The position numbers and the translations under genes were made by a program. Below are positions 1 to 10,054 of a stretch of 64,000 nucleotides of DNA, piece by piece. The notes beneath the pieces are model-generated. The model searched no databases. It was not told the origin of the DNA and saw only the letters and a program-made list of their open reading frames with translations. The stretch covers positions 25,342-89,341 of the forward strand of contig NZ_CALMZC010000021.1 in the NCBI RefSeq assembly GCF_937873765.1, given 5' to 3'. How positions within the stretch are numbered: the first letter of the stretch is position 1; each line of letters starts with the position of its first letter. The stretch is from an uncultured Thiothrix sp. GTDB lineage: Bacteria; Pseudomonadota; Gammaproteobacteria; Thiotrichales; Thiotrichaceae.

Positions 1-1232
1 TGAGGTGTGGCCATAGATGTACCATTATAGAAATCATAACCCGATATGATTGAAGAAATGATAGAGCCACCTGGGGCCATTAAATCCACCCAAGAAGCAT
101 TATTGGAAAAATTAGAAAGGCCATCAGACTTATTAGTACTTCCAACTGTAATAGCTGTTGAAATACAGCCTGGTGATGATGTCATATTACTAAAGCCATC
201 GTTACCCGAAGCGATAACAGTGGCAATACCTGCAGACAGCAGTAGATCAATGATGGGCTTTTGGCTAGCCGAGTCGCAAGTTGAGCTGTATTCTCCTCCT
301 CCTAGACTCATGTTTGCTGCAGCGATTCTATAGGTGTTGCGCAACGCATATACACGTTCTAATCCTCTTATTTGATCAGATGTATATGTTAATACACAAG
401 GTGCGGCTGAAGGTGCGCAATCAGAAGAATCATTGAAGCGGGAAAAAATTTGTATCGCAATGATGTTTGCATCACGAGCTACCCCATGAAAAGTGCCGGT
501 AGAAGAAGTGGATCCATTTTTACCTGCAGCAATACCTGCCACATGAGTACCATGATTGCATCCATTAATGCTGCTAGTACAGTTAACACCCGAGCCAGTT
601 GCTGTAGAAGAGTCCACACCGCCAGGGCATAAAGAATTGGAAACACCATCGCCATCGGAAGTTGAATAGCAAGCTTCTGACACTATTTTTCCACTAAGCA
701 TAGAGTGGCTTTTATTCACTCCTGTATCCAAAATAGCCACAGTTTGCCCTGCACCTGAATACCCCATAGACCAAGCATCATCAGCATCGATTAAGGGAAT
801 ACTTTGGTACAATGTTGGAGGCACTGCTACGTCCTCTTTAATACTAACGACATTAGGATCAGATGCTAATGTTTGTAGTGTTGCAAGATCAGCTTCTAAT
901 GCCATCCCTGGTACTACAGTGAAACGTTTGACAGTTTTAGGTTTAAAGCTGTTTACTTGTTGCAGCCTCCCTAACACGTTACTCTGTGCTGATTCTAGAC
1001 CTAGGCGGTGTTGAGCCTCAGTTGAACTTGCTTCCGGCCTTCGCAAGCCAACTATAACTCTTACTTTCCCCTTCTGCATGACTGTGCTCATTAATTCAGC
1101 GGCCTGTTCCGCCACAGGAGTGGGTTTTTCAGCTTGAGACCAAGCTGTACCACTCCATAATGAGCAAGCTAGTAACACTAGGCTAATCCTGTGTCTATGC
1201 GAACACCAACTGGAAGGAATCGTATCTTTCAT
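1..1232 (-). CDS. Secreted subtilisin-like serine protease (S8), C-terminus cut off by the window edge
   Basis: About 410 codons are visible, ending in the window just after the catalytic serine. The ATG at 1232 follows a strong GGAGG. Residues 1-33 form a signal peptide ending near AWSQA, so the product is exported. Residues about 45-115 look like an inhibitor_I9 propeptide (KVRVIVGLRRP through NVVSIKED). The catalytic domain shows all three triad motifs: Asp in VAILDTGV, His in HGTHVAG and Ser in NGTSMATP. The oxyanion Asn region (VIASGNDGF) is also present. Family knowledge makes this a secreted endopeptidase matured by removing its propeptide; the substrate is unknown. It is divergent from ftsB. 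Only the end of the catalytic domain and any C-terminal domains are missing. Confidence 0.9.
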   Translation of the reverse strand, partial: MKDTIPSSWCSHRHRISLVLLACSLWSGTAWSQAEKPTPVAEQAAELMSTVMQKGKVRVIVGLRRPEASSTEAQHRLGLESAQSNVLGRLQQVNSFKPKTVKRFTVVPGMALEADLATLQTLASDPNVVSIKEDVAVPPTLYQSIPLIDADDAWSMGYSGAGQTVAILDTGVNKSHSMLSGKIVSEACYSTSDGDGVSNSLCPGGVDSSTATGSGVNCTSSINGCNHGTHVAGIAAGKNGSTSSTGTFHGVARDANIIAIQIFSRFNDSSDCAPSAAPCVLTYTSDQIRGLERVYALRNTYRIAAANMSLGGGEYSSTCDSASQKPIIDLLLSAGIATVIASGNDGFSNMTSSPGCISTAITVGSTNKSDGLSNFSNNASWVDLMAPGGSIISSIISGYDFYNGTSMATP

Positions 1233-1543
1233 TACCTTACCTCCTTACCCTCACTTAACAAGGTCATAAAAAAACACCTTTAGCAGGCCAATAAATTACA
1301 TAGTTCACTCTACTTTTTAATAAAAACTTATCTCTAGTTAGATAACTTATAGCACAAGTTAGATAAGTTATAGTACAAAATTAATATTTTTGTAAAAGTT
1401 GGTTTTTTTTGGATCAAAAATGGTTTTTTGAAGAACTCTCCGAATTACTTTCAAATGCATACAACAGTCTAACTAGCAATCTGCTATGCTTGATAGCGGG
1501 ACTTAAACCTGCCATTTTTGTTGGGCGATCTAAAACCTCAGGC
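1233..1543. other. Divergent intergenic region, about 310 bp, between the protease and ftsB
   Basis: This is A+T-rich DNA with no convincing gene. An in-frame extension of ftsB back to a TTG at 1409 exists, but it has no ribosome binding site and would add residues absent from FtsB proteins. The one notable content is a pair of 17-bp direct repeats described separately. Both genes probably have their promoters here. I could not pick -35/-10 pairs with confidence. Confidence 0.5.
1336..1373. repeat. 17-bp direct repeats, 21-bp period, with an inverted half-copy upstream
   Basis: AGTTAGATAACTTATAG at 1336-1352 recurs at 1357-1373 with one mismatch (AGTTAGATAAGTTATAG). The start-to-start spacing is 21 bp, two helical turns. 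AACTTATCT at 1325-1333 is the exact inverse of AGATAAGTT at 1361-1369. The cluster lies upstream of both divergent genes and looks like a transcription-factor binding site; no factor is identified. Confidence 0.5.
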
Positions 1544-1909
1544 ATGAAACTAACTTTAACTCAAATTTTATTAATAGCCTTAAGCATCTTATCGTTATTG
1601 CTGTTCCTGCGTTTATGGCTGGGTACGGGGAGTTATCCTGAAATCTGGGATTTACAAGGACAAATTGCTGAGCAAAAGCGTCTGAATGAGGAGCAAACTA
1701 AGCGTAATGAAGGCTTGCAATCAGAGGTTTTAGACATTAGTCGTGACGATGCAGCGATTGAGGATCGAGCGCGGAGTGAGTTAGGCATGATTAAACAAGG
1801 CGAAACTTTCTATCAGGTGATTTTGAATAGTGATCCAACCCAAGCCTCACAAGCACCGATAGCGACTAATCCTCCTCAACAACCGAGTACTCAGCCGCAT
1901 GTCGAATGA
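1544..1909 (+). CDS. ftsB: Cell division protein FtsB
   Basis: The product is 121 residues, a small bitopic inner-membrane protein of the FtsQLB divisome subcomplex. Residues about 5-23 are a single membrane segment (TLTQILLIALSILSLLLFL), followed by a periplasmic coiled coil of about 45 residues rich in Gln/Glu/Lys (IAEQKRLNEEQTKRNEG). The family end RSELGMIKQGETFYQ closes the conserved part, and a Pro/Gln/Thr-rich tail follows. The start at 1544 is chosen because family members begin directly before the membrane segment. The ribosome binding site is weak. The gene overlaps ispD by 11 nt, the usual ftsB-ispD-ispF order, which supports the name despite low conservation of FtsB sequences. Confidence 0.88.
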   Translation: MKLTLTQILLIALSILSLLLFLRLWLGTGSYPEIWDLQGQIAEQKRLNEEQTKRNEGLQSEVLDISRDDAAIEDRARSELGMIKQGETFYQVILNSDPTQASQAPIATNPPQQPSTQPHVE

Positions 1910-2600
1910 AGTTTGGTGCGTGATTCCTGCTGCAGGGGTGGGAAAGCGTATGCTTTCGGCGATCCCTAAGCAATATTTGCGCTTACATGGCAAAACCGTT
2001 TTAGAGCACAGTTTATCTTGCTTTTTACGACACCCTAAAATTAAAGGGGTGGTAGTGGTGCTTAGTGCTGATGATGATTACTGGCTGGATTTAGCACCTA
2101 ACTATCAAGGTTTGCCAGTCTATCAAACAGTTGGTGGTCAAGAGCGAGCAGATTCAGTGCTCAATGGTTTAAAATATTTGCAGCAACATTTAAAGATTTC
2201 CTCGACTGCGAAAGTCTTAGTGCATGATGCGGCACGTCCTTGTTTATCCCAACAGGATTTAAGTCGTTTACTGGCAAGCAATAGTGAGCAAGGTGCCCTT
2301 TTAGCGACTCCAGTACGCGATACCATGAAGCGCGCTTTTAAAGGCCAGCATTTGATTAGCCACACCGAGGAGCGGGCGGATTTATGGCATGCCTTGACTC
2401 CACAATTAGCAACCTTAGGCTTATTAACCCAAGCCTTAGAGCAGGCTTTAAAGTCGGGGACTACTATTACGGATGAAGCTTCTGCCTTAGAGTATTTAGG
2501 ACTTCAACCTTTATTAGTGGAGGGTGATGCCAGTAATATTAAAATCACTCGTCCGGCTGATTTAGCTTTAGCAGAGTTCTTTTTGCAGGAGCAAGCTTAA
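1899..2600 (+). CDS. ispD: 2-C-methyl-D-erythritol 4-phosphate cytidylyltransferase IspD
   Basis: IspD couples CTP to MEP, giving CDP-ME, in the cytosolic non-mevalonate isoprenoid pathway. The 233-residue length is normal. The glycine-rich nucleotide loop [11 protein letters not shown] sits at residues 8-18, [10 protein letters not shown] near residue 106 and ITDEASALE near residue 190. These are hallmark motifs with the catalytic Arg/Lys of the N-terminal loop intact. The gene overlaps ftsB at its start and shares a TAATG with ispF at its end, so the three are translationally coupled. Another enzyme of the same pathway, ispE, lies elsewhere in this window at 38543. Confidence 0.96.
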   Translation: MSNEVWCVIPAAGVGKRMLSAIPKQYLRLHGKTVLEHSLSCFLRHPKIKGVVVVLSADDDYWLDLAPNYQGLPVYQTVGGQERADSVLNGLKYLQQHLKISSTAKVLVHDAARPCLSQQDLSRLLASNSEQGALLATPVRDTMKRAFKGQHLISHTEERADLWHALTPQLATLGLLTQALEQALKSGTTITDEASALEYLGLQPLLVEGDASNIKITRPADLALAEFFLQEQA

Positions 2601-3076
2601 TGCGTATCGGACAGGGTTATGATGTGCATGCTTTTACTGAAGGTGACCATCTAGTCTTGGGTGGCGTGAAGATTCCCTATACTCACGCATTTGCAGCGCA
2701 TTCAGATGGTGATGTATTAATTCATGCGGTTTGTGACGCTTTGTTGGGTGCTTTAGCACTGGGCGATATTGGCAAGCATTTTCCAGATACTGCAGCAGCG
2801 TATGCCAAAATCGATTCGCGGATTCTGCTTAGACAAGTTTACCAGTTGCTTAAAGAGCAAGGTTATAAACTAGCTAATCTCGATAGTATTATCGTTGCCC
2901 AAGCACCAAAAATGGCGCCCCATATTGAGGCGATGCGTGCCAATCTAGCTGCTGATTTAGCGTGTGAAATTAATCAGATTAGTGTAAAAGCAACCACCAC
3001 CGAACGCCTTGGCTTTGAAGGCCGCAAGGAAGGAATCGCGGCACATGCGGTGGTGTTACTGAAGTCAATAAATTAA
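2600..3076 (+). CDS. ispF: 2-C-methyl-D-erythritol 2,4-cyclodiphosphate synthase IspF
   Basis: IspF cyclises CDP-ME 2-phosphate to MEcPP, releasing CMP. It is a trimeric zinc enzyme of 158 residues, the usual size. The metal-binding DVHAF near residue 8 and the [10 protein letters not shown] motif at residues 34-43 are intact. The signature [18 protein letters not shown] is at the C-terminus. The start overlaps the ispD stop (TAATG). It ends 4 nt before the convergent gluQ stop with no clear terminator between them. Confidence 0.97.
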   Translation: MRIGQGYDVHAFTEGDHLVLGGVKIPYTHAFAAHSDGDVLIHAVCDALLGALALGDIGKHFPDTAAAYAKIDSRILLRQVYQLLKEQGYKLANLDSIIVAQAPKMAPHIEAMRANLAADLACEINQISVKATTTERLGFEGRKEGIAAHAVVLLKSIN

Positions 3077-3080
3077 TCAT

Positions 3081-3980
3081 CTAAGCAAAGTGCATTGGAT
3101 GATATGCTAACTGCTTAGGAATCTTACTTAAATCCCAGTTGTCTATTGCCCAATCCCAACATTCTTTGAGTGTACTAAAAGAAGGGGCTTCAGTGGAAGT
3201 TTGTCCTAAGAATTGCAAAGCTTTGACTAGATTATCCAATAATTCATGAGTTTGTGTTGTTAAAGCAGGGGCTAAGGTTTGCTTACTAAGCTTTTGACCT
3301 AATACATTGATTGCGATAGGTATATGCGCATAGCTGGGTATTAAATAGCCTAGAAGCTGCTGTAAATAGATTTGGCGAGGAGTATTATCCAGTAAATCTG
3401 AACCACGCACGATCTCAGTAATACCTTGCCAAGCATCATCTACGACCACGGCTAGTTGATAAGCAAAGATTTGATCAGCACGTCGAATTACAAAATCGCC
3501 TAATTCACGCTCAAGATTTTGGCAAAACAATCCCTGAATTTGATCATTAAAGCAAATAGTTTGCTCATTAGTTTTAATCCGCATTGTGAGGGAATCAGTT
3601 AACGCATAGCTCTTATATCGGCAGGTTCCCGGGTAAATCAGTCCAAAACTTCCACGATGCGCAAAAGTTTGTAATTGCTTGCGTGAACAACAACAAGCAT
3701 AAATAAATGGTTTCAAACTATTTAAGGCATCCGTATAAGCAGCGAGGCGTTGGCTTTGAAAAATAATGCTTTGATCCCATTCAAAACCATAAGCAGCGAG
3801 GGTTTGGATGATAGCGTCAGCAGCACCTGTTTGTTCGCGAGGTTTATCTAAATCCTCAATGCGTAGCAGCCATTGCCCATGTTGGCTGCGAGCCTGTAAA
3901 TAACTCGCAGTCGCAGCCAGCAGTGAGCCAAAATGCAATAGACCAGTGGGGGAGGGTGCAAAACGCCCAATGTAAGTCAC
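3081..3980 (-). CDS. gluQ: Glutamyl-Q tRNA(Asp) synthetase GluQRS
   Basis: GluQRS is a paralogue of the glutamyl-tRNA synthetase catalytic core. It attaches glutamate to queuosine in tRNA(Asp) and has no anticodon-binding domain; 299 residues fits. RFAPSPTGLLHFGSL carries the class I HIGH-like motif as HFGS, and LRIEDLDKPR follows. Four zinc ligands are likely in YACCCSRKQL together with YPGTCR. The KMSKS motif reads KLSKQ, acceptable in this family. It lies just 3 nt downstream of dksA on the same strand, the classic dksA-gluQ operon. Confidence 0.94.
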   Translation of the reverse strand: MTYIGRFAPSPTGLLHFGSLLAATASYLQARSQHGQWLLRIEDLDKPREQTGAADAIIQTLAAYGFEWDQSIIFQSQRLAAYTDALNSLKPFIYACCCSRKQLQTFAHRGSFGLIYPGTCRYKSYALTDSLTMRIKTNEQTICFNDQIQGLFCQNLERELGDFVIRRADQIFAYQLAVVVDDAWQGITEIVRGSDLLDNTPRQIYLQQLLGYLIPSYAHIPIAINVLGQKLSKQTLAPALTTQTHELLDNLVKALQFLGQTSTEAPSFSTLKECWDWAIDNWDLSKIPKQLAYHPMHFA

Positions 3981-3983
3981 ACT

Positions 3984-4439
3984 TTACGAGGCGAGTTGTT
4001 TTTCTTTGATTTCTTGAGTGGTTTTACAATCGATGCAAAGCTCAGCTGTAGGGCGTACTTCTAAGCGTTGTAAACCGATTTCTACACCACAAGCATCACA
4101 ATAGCCGTAATCTTCTTCATCGACGCGGGCGATAGTCTTTTCGATTTTGCGAATCAGTTTACGTTCACGGTCACGCGCACGTAACTCTAAAGCAAATTCT
4201 TCTTCTTGTGTGGCACGATCAGCAGGATCAGAGAAGTTGCTAGCTTCTTCTTTCATATGATCTACAGTGCGATCAACTTCTTCCATTAGTTCTTTTTTCC
4301 AAGCGACCAGAATATCACGAAAATGCTGTAACTGCTTTTCGTTCATATATTCTTCGCCAGCTTCGGGGATATAGGGATTAATGCCATCAACTGGTAACGC
4401 AGCTTTCCTTGCTAAATAGGTTACATTTTCAGTTGCCAT
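3984..4439 (-). CDS. dksA: RNA polymerase-binding transcription factor DksA
   Basis: DksA enters the RNA polymerase secondary channel and, with ppGpp, mediates the stringent response. The ATG at 4439 is chosen over an upstream in-frame TTG (4466) because GGAG lies at the right distance and the 151-residue product has the family's length. The coiled-coil tip DPADRATQEEEF keeps the two Asp residues and the Ala needed for activity. The C4 zinc finger is complete (CDAC and CIDC). Its stop is 3 nt upstream of gluQ. Confidence 0.97.
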   Translation of the reverse strand: MATENVTYLARKAALPVDGINPYIPEAGEEYMNEKQLQHFRDILVAWKKELMEEVDRTVDHMKEEASNFSDPADRATQEEEFALELRARDRERKLIRKIEKTIARVDEEDYGYCDACGVEIGLQRLEVRPTAELCIDCKTTQEIKEKQLAS

Positions 4440-4543
4440 TCTTTTTCTCCAACAGCTTGATTTCAATCGAAATCAATGGGTTAAATCTAGGATCGGTGTG
4501 AAGAACCTTACCTTGTTTCTTCGGCATAACTCATGGGCGCGCG

Positions 4544-4549
4544 ATTATA
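4544..4549 (-). promoter_or_regulatory. Likely dksA promoter -10 box
   Basis: A consensus TATAAT on the minus strand sits about 105 nt upstream of the dksA ATG. No good -35 hexamer is visible at 17 bp, so it would be activator-dependent or weak in its -35. The long leader and a C/G-rich stretch just downstream of the -10 fit a growth-regulated promoter, but that is inference. Confidence 0.45.
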
Positions 4550-4641
4550 TCCCATGAAAAAGGTTTTCGCATTTTTTATTGATAGGTAATTGTAAAATTG
4601 CATAAATTTTGTTATTTAGACTCCTCACTCAAACGCTAATT

Positions 4642-5391
4642 TCATAAAAAACGTAATTGGAAGCGCACAGCATCCTTGCCGGGGTCTTCAATATTCAACG
4701 AGACTTCCTGAGGAATCTTGGATGGCATTAGCTGACCTTGCTGTTCCTTGCTAAGGTACTCTTCAGGGGTAAAACGCCGTAAAGCGACCATTTCAGATTT
4801 TTGGTTTAAAAAGCTTACTTCTAATATCGGATAAGCTTGTGAGTTACTAGCATTGTTCTGAATTGATGTATTAATAATCAGTACATTCGGCGTGTTCGGA
4901 TGAGTATAAACTGTGTGGCTGAGTAATTTAATTTGATCTAAATGTCGTACATTGTCTAAGCCACACGCAACCCACCCACAAACCGTCTGGGTAAACTCAC
5001 GGGTGCTTGGATTTTCAAGGAGTTTAGTACGATAACTGTAAAAAAGCTGAATTAATAATAACAAACACAAGGCTAGCAGGCTTAAGTATAAGAATTTGTG
5101 CGATTTGGATGAGCGTCGACTCGAAGAACCACTCTTGCCAGTTTTGACTGAACTATTAGAGCTACCCTCTGCCAATGTATTCAAAGGCAAGGTATGAATA
5201 CGTGCTTCGCCCGGTAGGTCACGCCCATTACCTACCCCCCCCAAACGCTCATCAGGCAAGGTGGTGCTGAGTGCTTTCATAGCGTCGAAGATCGTATCGC
5301 ATTCACCACAACGCAATAAACCCTGCGCGGCAGTTAGCTCTTTCATAGTGACGCGGAAAACAGCGCGACAATGACTACACTGGGTATACAT
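4642..5391 (-). CDS. Zinc-ribbon membrane protein with DUF3426-type C-terminal domain
   Basis: The 249-residue protein opens with an MJ0042-type zinc ribbon: CSHC at residues 5-8 and CGEC at residues 28-31. A Ser/Lys-rich linker leads to one membrane segment at about 97-116 (FLYLSLLALCLLLLIQLFY). The C-terminal part (LLSHTVYTHPNTPNVLIINT, then FLNQKSEMVALRRFTPEEY) matches the DUF3426 pattern of zinc-ribbon proteins encoded next to prmA in many gammaproteobacteria. The ribbon should face the cytoplasm and the C-terminal domain the periplasm. The function of this family is not established. Confidence 0.8.
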   Translation of the reverse strand: MYTQCSHCRAVFRVTMKELTAAQGLLRCGECDTIFDAMKALSTTLPDERLGGVGNGRDLPGEARIHTLPLNTLAEGSSNSSVKTGKSGSSSRRSSKSHKFLYLSLLALCLLLLIQLFYSYRTKLLENPSTREFTQTVCGWVACGLDNVRHLDQIKLLSHTVYTHPNTPNVLIINTSIQNNASNSQAYPILEVSFLNQKSEMVALRRFTPEEYLSKEQQGQLMPSKIPQEVSLNIEDPGKDAVRFQLRFL

Positions 5392-5498
5392 TTAGCTCAG
5401 GTAATTAAGTTAGACATAGTATTCTTATTGTAGCCCTGTTTTTTTCAGGCAGCTTCATGATTTGATGTACAAAATATTAGCGTTAATCCTAAGGGAGA

Positions 5499-5535
5499 AC
5501 CCCGCTTTTAACATTATTGAACTGATGAGCGGGGT
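5499..5535. repeat. 8-bp inverted repeat between prmA and the zinc-ribbon gene
   Basis: ACCCCGCT (5499-5506) and AGCGGGGT (5528-5535) are perfect inverses around a 21-nt loop. They lie downstream of prmA in its direction of transcription. There is no T-run beyond the stem, so it may be a weak or Rho-assisted terminator, or an mRNA-stabilising hairpin. Confidence 0.4.
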
Positions 5536-5554
5536 GAAATCTAGCAGGAGCGGT

Positions 5555-6454
5555 TTAGTTGCTGCTAACTTGCGCTGTGCCTTCTAAACGTAACCAATCT
5601 TCTTTGGCAGCCATCTGTACCTCTTCTAATCTATTTTGATAGGCAGCAGCAACCGCTTGGCCTTGATCAGCCAAAATACCTGAGAGTGCGATTCGGCCTT
5701 GTGGTTTTAAATAGCGTAATATAGTCGGTGCGAGGCTAACTAAGGGGCCAGAAAGAATATTCGCAATCACTACATCGAAGGTTTGATCCGGCATATCTTC
5801 TGGTAAACAGGTGAAAATACGTGCTTCAGTCAACGCGTTTCGACGCGCATTTTCCTGAGTAGCCTCTAAAGCCTGAGGATCAATATCCGTAGCAACAATA
5901 GTACTTGCGCCTAATTTGGCTGCTGCAATGGCTAGAATTCCACTGCCACAGCCATAATCCAGTACTGTTTTACCCGTTAAATTTTCACCATCTAACCATT
6001 CTAAACATAAAGCGGTGGTCGGATGATTGCCAGTACCGAAAGCTAAACCTGGGTCTAATAAAATCTTCACTGCATCCGTGGCTTCCTCGGGGACTTCACG
6101 CCAACTTGGATACACCCATAGTCGTTTGCCAAATTGCATGGGGTGAAAGTTATCCATCCATTCACGCACCCAAGGGCGGTCTTCTAATTGCTCCAGTTTA
6201 AGCTCGGTAATACCCCATTCGCCACGATGTAACTCTAAATTTAGGAGCAGGGCGGTCAGGTCATCTTCTGCCGGATACAGCCCCGTAATCACGAGCTGAT
6301 CCCATAGAGGAGTCTCACCCGGTAAAGGCTCAAGAATAGGTTGATCCACGGCATCTTCAAAAGTGACTGAAGCCGCGCCAGCTTCTTCTAGAGCCCCGCT
6401 GATGACTTCTTGGTGCTCAACCGTGGTGTGACAAATGAGCTGTTGCCAAGTCAT
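5555..6454 (-). CDS. prmA: Ribosomal protein L11 methyltransferase PrmA
   Basis: PrmA trimethylates ribosomal protein L11 with S-adenosylmethionine. The length of 299 residues is typical. The N-terminal substrate-recognition domain covers about 1-100. The methyltransferase fold contains [13 protein letters not shown], the SAM loop [20 protein letters not shown] near residue 165, ATDIDPQAL and the post-catalytic IANILSGPL. Its ATG overlaps the accC stop by 4 nt (ATGA), so it is co-translated with the fatty-acid synthesis genes, a standard gammaproteobacterial arrangement. Confidence 0.97.
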   Translation of the reverse strand: MTWQQLICHTTVEHQEVISGALEEAGAASVTFEDAVDQPILEPLPGETPLWDQLVITGLYPAEDDLTALLLNLELHRGEWGITELKLEQLEDRPWVREWMDNFHPMQFGKRLWVYPSWREVPEEATDAVKILLDPGLAFGTGNHPTTALCLEWLDGENLTGKTVLDYGCGSGILAIAAAKLGASTIVATDIDPQALEATQENARRNALTEARIFTCLPEDMPDQTFDVVIANILSGPLVSLAPTILRYLKPQGRIALSGILADQGQAVAAAYQNRLEEVQMAAKEDWLRLEGTAQVSSN

Positions 6455-7794
6455 TGTAAACCCAACTTTTTCTCTAAGTAGTGAATATCAGTCCCACCTT
6501 GGCGGAACGCTGGGTCGGTCATGATCCGGCGTTGCAGGGGCACGTTAGTCTTAATGCCTTCAACAATCATCTCAGTTAAAGCGCCATTCATACGATTTAG
6601 CGCTGTTAAGCGATCTTCGCCATGCACGATTAATTTACCAATCATCGAGTCGTAATAAGGGGGAACGGTGTAATCGGCATAAATATGCGAATCTACTCGT
6701 ACTCCTAAACCACCGGGCGCATGATAGCGAGTAATTTTGCCGGGAGAGGGGGCGAAGGTATCGGGGTCTTCCGCATTGATCCGGCATTCAATCGCATGTC
6801 CATGTGGGCGAATATCTTCTTGCTTAATTTGCAATTTTTCGCCAGCCGCAACCAGTAATTGCTGCTTAACCAAGTCAACGCCTGTAATCAATTCAGTAAC
6901 GGGGTGCTCAACTTGCAAACGGGTATTCATTTCAATGAAATAGAATTCACCATTTTCGTATAGGAATTCAAAGGTGCCTGCACCGCGGTAATTAATTTTG
7001 CGGCAAGCATCGGCGACAACTTTACCAATGCGGGCACGCTGTTCTTCAGTGATCCCGGGCGCTGGTGCTTCTTCGACCACCTTTTGATGGCGGCGCTGCA
7101 TGGAGCAGTCACGTTCACATAAATGAACTGCATTGCCATGTTGGTCTGCCAAGACTTGGAATTCAATGTGGCGTGGATGGATTAAATACTTTTCCATATA
7201 CACAACATCATTGCCGAAAGCTGCTTTAGCTTCAGAGCGTGTCATTTCTATGGAGCGGAATAGATCTTCAGCTTGATGTACCACTCGCATGCCACGCCCA
7301 CCACCGCCACCGGTAGCTTTGATGATAATCGGATAACCAATTTGTTTAGCCATCGCTAAGCATTCGTCTTTATCTTCAGGAACAGGGCCATTAGAGCCCG
7401 GCACACACGGAACTTTGGCTTGTTGCATCGCATCTTTAGCGGAAATCTTATCGCCCATTAAGCGAATGGTTTCAGCACGTGGCCCGATGAAAATAAAGCC
7501 ACTAGACTCGACGCGTTCAGCAAAATCAGCATTTTCAGACAAAAAGCCATAACCGGGGTGAATCGCATCCGCACCGGTCACTTCGGCAGCACTGATAATG
7601 GCTGGAATATTGAGGTAGCTATCAATCGAACGCGGTGGGCCGATACAAACTGATTCATCAGCCAGACGTACATGCTTAAGATCACGGTCAGCGGTAGAGT
7701 GTACTGCAACGGTTTTAATGCCTAGTTCACGGCAAGCACGCAGAATACGTAAGGCAATTTCGCCACGATTAGCGATGAGGACTTTTTTTAACAT
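6451..7794 (-). CDS. accC: Acetyl-CoA carboxylase, biotin carboxylase subunit AccC
   Basis: AccC carboxylates biotin on AccB with ATP and bicarbonate, the first half-reaction of fatty acid synthesis. The ATG at 7794 is preferred over an in-frame GTG 12 nt upstream because GGAG lies between them, giving 447 residues. Features are [16 protein letters not shown] at the N-terminus, the ATP-grasp glycine loop [11 protein letters not shown] near residue 160, HIEFQVLAD and the catalytic [14 protein letters not shown] near residue 290. It is 13 nt downstream of accB and overlaps prmA. Confidence 0.98.
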   Translation of the reverse strand: MLKKVLIANRGEIALRILRACRELGIKTVAVHSTADRDLKHVRLADESVCIGPPRSIDSYLNIPAIISAAEVTGADAIHPGYGFLSENADFAERVESSGFIFIGPRAETIRLMGDKISAKDAMQQAKVPCVPGSNGPVPEDKDECLAMAKQIGYPIIIKATGGGGGRGMRVVHQAEDLFRSIEMTRSEAKAAFGNDVVYMEKYLIHPRHIEFQVLADQHGNAVHLCERDCSMQRRHQKVVEEAPAPGITEEQRARIGKVVADACRKINYRGAGTFEFLYENGEFYFIEMNTRLQVEHPVTELITGVDLVKQQLLVAAGEKLQIKQEDIRPHGHAIECRINAEDPDTFAPSPGKITRYHAPGGLGVRVDSHIYADYTVPPYYDSMIGKLIVHGEDRLTALNRMNGALTEMIVEGIKTNVPLQRRIMTDPAFRQGGTDIHYLEKKLGLQ

Positions 7795-7807
7795 GCAAGC
7801 CTCCACA

Positions 7808-8272
7808 TCAGTCGATGATCATTAAGGGCTGACCAAACTCTACGGGCTGTTCGTTTTCAACCAAAATAGCCTTAATGACACCACTTTTATCGGCTTGAAT
7901 TTGGTTGAGCATTTTCATCGCTTCGATAATGCAAAGCGTATCGCCGATTTTGACCGACTGGCCGACCTCTACAAAGGATTTTACACCGGGTGAGGAAGAG
8001 CGATAGAAAGTCCCCACCATGGGCGACTCTAAAACATGCCCCGTGGGTGCGGCGGGTTTTTCGCTAGCAGCAGGAACAACGGCAGCTTGTGGAGTTGCTG
8101 GAGCCATCATCGGTGGCGGTGCATAATATTGCTGCATCGGCATAGCTGGTGCGGCTGTTGTCGATACACGGCTAATGCGTACTGAATCTTCGCCTTCTTT
8201 GATTTCGATTTCGGCTACATCGCTGTCTTCTAACAGGTCGATTAGTTTCTTGATTTTGCGAACATCCATCAT
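7808..8272 (-). CDS. accB: Biotin carboxyl carrier protein AccB
   Basis: The 154-residue protein carries biotin between AccC and the carboxyltransferase. An N-terminal interaction helix ([20 protein letters not shown]) is joined by a Pro/Ala/Met-rich flexible linker (about 35-75) to the biotinyl domain. The lysine of EAMKML is the biotinylation site near residue 120. Two consecutive ATG codons could serve as start. GGAATAACTCC lies just upstream. Transcription presumably starts in the 222-bp gap to the HerA-like gene's terminator. Confidence 0.97.
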   Translation of the reverse strand: MMDVRKIKKLIDLLEDSDVAEIEIKEGEDSVRISRVSTTAAPAMPMQQYYAPPPMMAPATPQAAVVPAASEKPAAPTGHVLESPMVGTFYRSSSPGVKSFVEVGQSVKIGDTLCIIEAMKMLNQIQADKSGVIKAILVENEQPVEFGQPLMIID

Positions 8273-8479
8273 GGAGTTATTCCTATAAGTCTTATATGGC
8301 TTGATGTTGTTAGAGTGCCGATGTGCTTAAAACGATCAGGATTGAGAGGCATTCCTTGTCCTAAACAGTCATGTCTCAAAGATTGCTTAAATCTGCAAAT
8401 CTGCCCTTTTTCTCGGCATATCCCAACAGAATGGGCGCGAGTTTACACCGTTTGTTCTTTAGTTGCAGCAAGAAAGCTT

Positions 8480-8506
8480 TAAGAAAAGGCCGGGTTAGCG
8501 GCCTTT
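8480..8506 (-). terminator. Intrinsic terminator overlapping the stop codon of the HerA-like gene
   Basis: On the minus strand an 8-bp perfect stem, AAAGGCCG / CGGCCTTT, encloses a 6-nt loop and is followed by TTCTT. The stem includes the last codons and stop (8495-8497) of the upstream gene. The pyrimidine tract is imperfect but the stem is strong. Confidence 0.65.
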
Positions 8507-9985
8507 AAAAATTGAACCTAAGATACCACGGACAATTTGCTTACCTAGATTAGAGGTAATTGAGCGTGCCGCACTTTTCACGATTGCTTCACCTAAAGTT
8601 TGCCGATTACTCGGGCGTGGGGTATTCGAGGTTTCAAAGCGCCGTGCCGCCTTTTCAAATTCTTTTGCTTGGTTGGCTGCAGAGGTTTCTGCAGCCACTT
8701 TTTCGGCACGCGCTTGCAAAATTTCATGCGCTGATTCGCGATCAATCATTTTGTCATAGCGCCCCGCGAACGGGCTTTGCCGAATTAAGTTAGCACGCTC
8801 TTCTGGAGTGGCAGGCCCAATACGCGATTGAGGAGGGCGAATCATGGTTCGTTGTACGACGCTGGGAATACCTTTTTCTTCCAAGACCGAAACTAAAGCC
8901 TCACCTACGCCAAGTTCCATAATGACTGCGGCAGTATTTAACTCAGGATTAGCGCGGAAAGTATCAGCGGCGGCTTTTACTGCTTTTTGATCGCGGGGTG
9001 TAAAAGCACGCAAGGCATGCTGAATGCGATTACCAAGTTGACCCAGAATGCTGTCTGGAATATCCAATGGGTTTTGGGTGATGAAGTAAACACCCACACC
9101 CTTAGAGCGAATTAAACGCACGACTTGTTCAACTTTATCAACTAAAGCTTTTGGCGCATCATTAAACAGTAAATGAGCCTCATCGAAGAAGAAAACTAAG
9201 CGCGGTTTATCGAGATCACCCACTTCAGGTAGATTTTCAAATAATTCAGATAGCAGCCATAGCAGGAAAGTGGCATACAAGCGCGGTGTCATCATCAGCT
9301 TATCGGCCATCAGAATATTGATATTTCCGTAGCCATTGGGAGCGGTGCGGATAACATCCCATAAATCCAAAGCTGGTTCGCCAAAGAAACTTTCTGCGCC
9401 TTGCTGTTCGAGGACTAAAAGTCGGCGTTGAATTGCACCAATCGATGAGGAGCTAACATTGCCATAAGCATTTTGAAAGTCTTGAGCGTTTTCGCCCATA
9501 TGCTGCAGGATGGAACGCAGATCTTTGAAATCTAGTAACAACATGCCTTCATCATCGGCAAATTTGAAAGCAATATTCAATAAGCCTTCTTGCGTGTCAT
9601 TCAGTTCTAGCAACCGAGATAGTAAGAGAGGCCCAATATCAGAGACCGTGGCTCTGATCGGGTGGCCTTGTTGTCCGGCTAAATCCCAGAGAATGCTTGG
9701 ATAACCTTCAAACTTGAAGTTGTCAATGCCAATCGTCTGAACACGCTCTTCTACTTTAGGATGAGTACTACCCGCTTGGCTGATACCCGTTAGATCGCCC
9801 TTGATGTCCGCCATGAAAACTGGTACACCAGCCCGCGAAAAGCCTTCAGCAATCGCTTGTAAGGAAACGGTTTTACCCGTACCGGTTGCGCCTGCAATTA
9901 GCCCGTGTCGATTAGCGAAGCGCAGATTCAACTTAACCTGTTGATTTCCACCTTTGCCAATGAGAATGCCAGCTTGTTCACTCAT
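8495..9985 (-). CDS. HerA/FtsK-like P-loop ATPase of the DUF853 (YjgR) family
   Basis: The 496-residue protein starts at the ATG at 9985, preceded by AGGAGC; a longer frame from 10009 lacks a site. Walker A is GATGTGKT at residues 32-39. Walker B is [12 protein letters not shown] near residue 265, and an arginine-finger region ([16 protein letters not shown]) follows. The C-terminus is a charged helical segment ending in a small Gly-rich tail. Family knowledge places these as homologues of HerA-type DNA translocases, but the physiological role of YjgR-type proteins is not known. It stands alone, with its own terminator. Confidence 0.85.
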   Translation of the reverse strand: MSEQAGILIGKGGNQQVKLNLRFANRHGLIAGATGTGKTVSLQAIAEGFSRAGVPVFMADIKGDLTGISQAGSTHPKVEERVQTIGIDNFKFEGYPSILWDLAGQQGHPIRATVSDIGPLLLSRLLELNDTQEGLLNIAFKFADDEGMLLLDFKDLRSILQHMGENAQDFQNAYGNVSSSSIGAIQRRLLVLEQQGAESFFGEPALDLWDVIRTAPNGYGNINILMADKLMMTPRLYATFLLWLLSELFENLPEVGDLDKPRLVFFFDEAHLLFNDAPKALVDKVEQVVRLIRSKGVGVYFITQNPLDIPDSILGQLGNRIQHALRAFTPRDQKAVKAAADTFRANPELNTAAVIMELGVGEALVSVLEEKGIPSVVQRTMIRPPQSRIGPATPEERANLIRQSPFAGRYDKMIDRESAHEILQARAEKVAAETSAANQAKEFEKAARRFETSNTPRPSNRQTLGEAIVKSAARSITSNLGKQIVRGILGSIFKGR

Positions 9986-10054
9986 GACTGCTCCTATTGT
10001 ATTTTTCATGTTTGGCGTATTGAGTTGCAGTCTATCTAAAATGCCTAATGACCG

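Noticed and set aside
46..632. Plus-strand open frames at 46-333 and 450-632
   Set aside because: They are shadows of the protease gene, whose minus-strand frame is open through the whole stretch and carries the three catalytic motifs.
1409..1543. N-terminal extension of FtsB from a TTG at 1409
   Set aside because: There is no ribosome binding site, and the family begins directly at the membrane helix.
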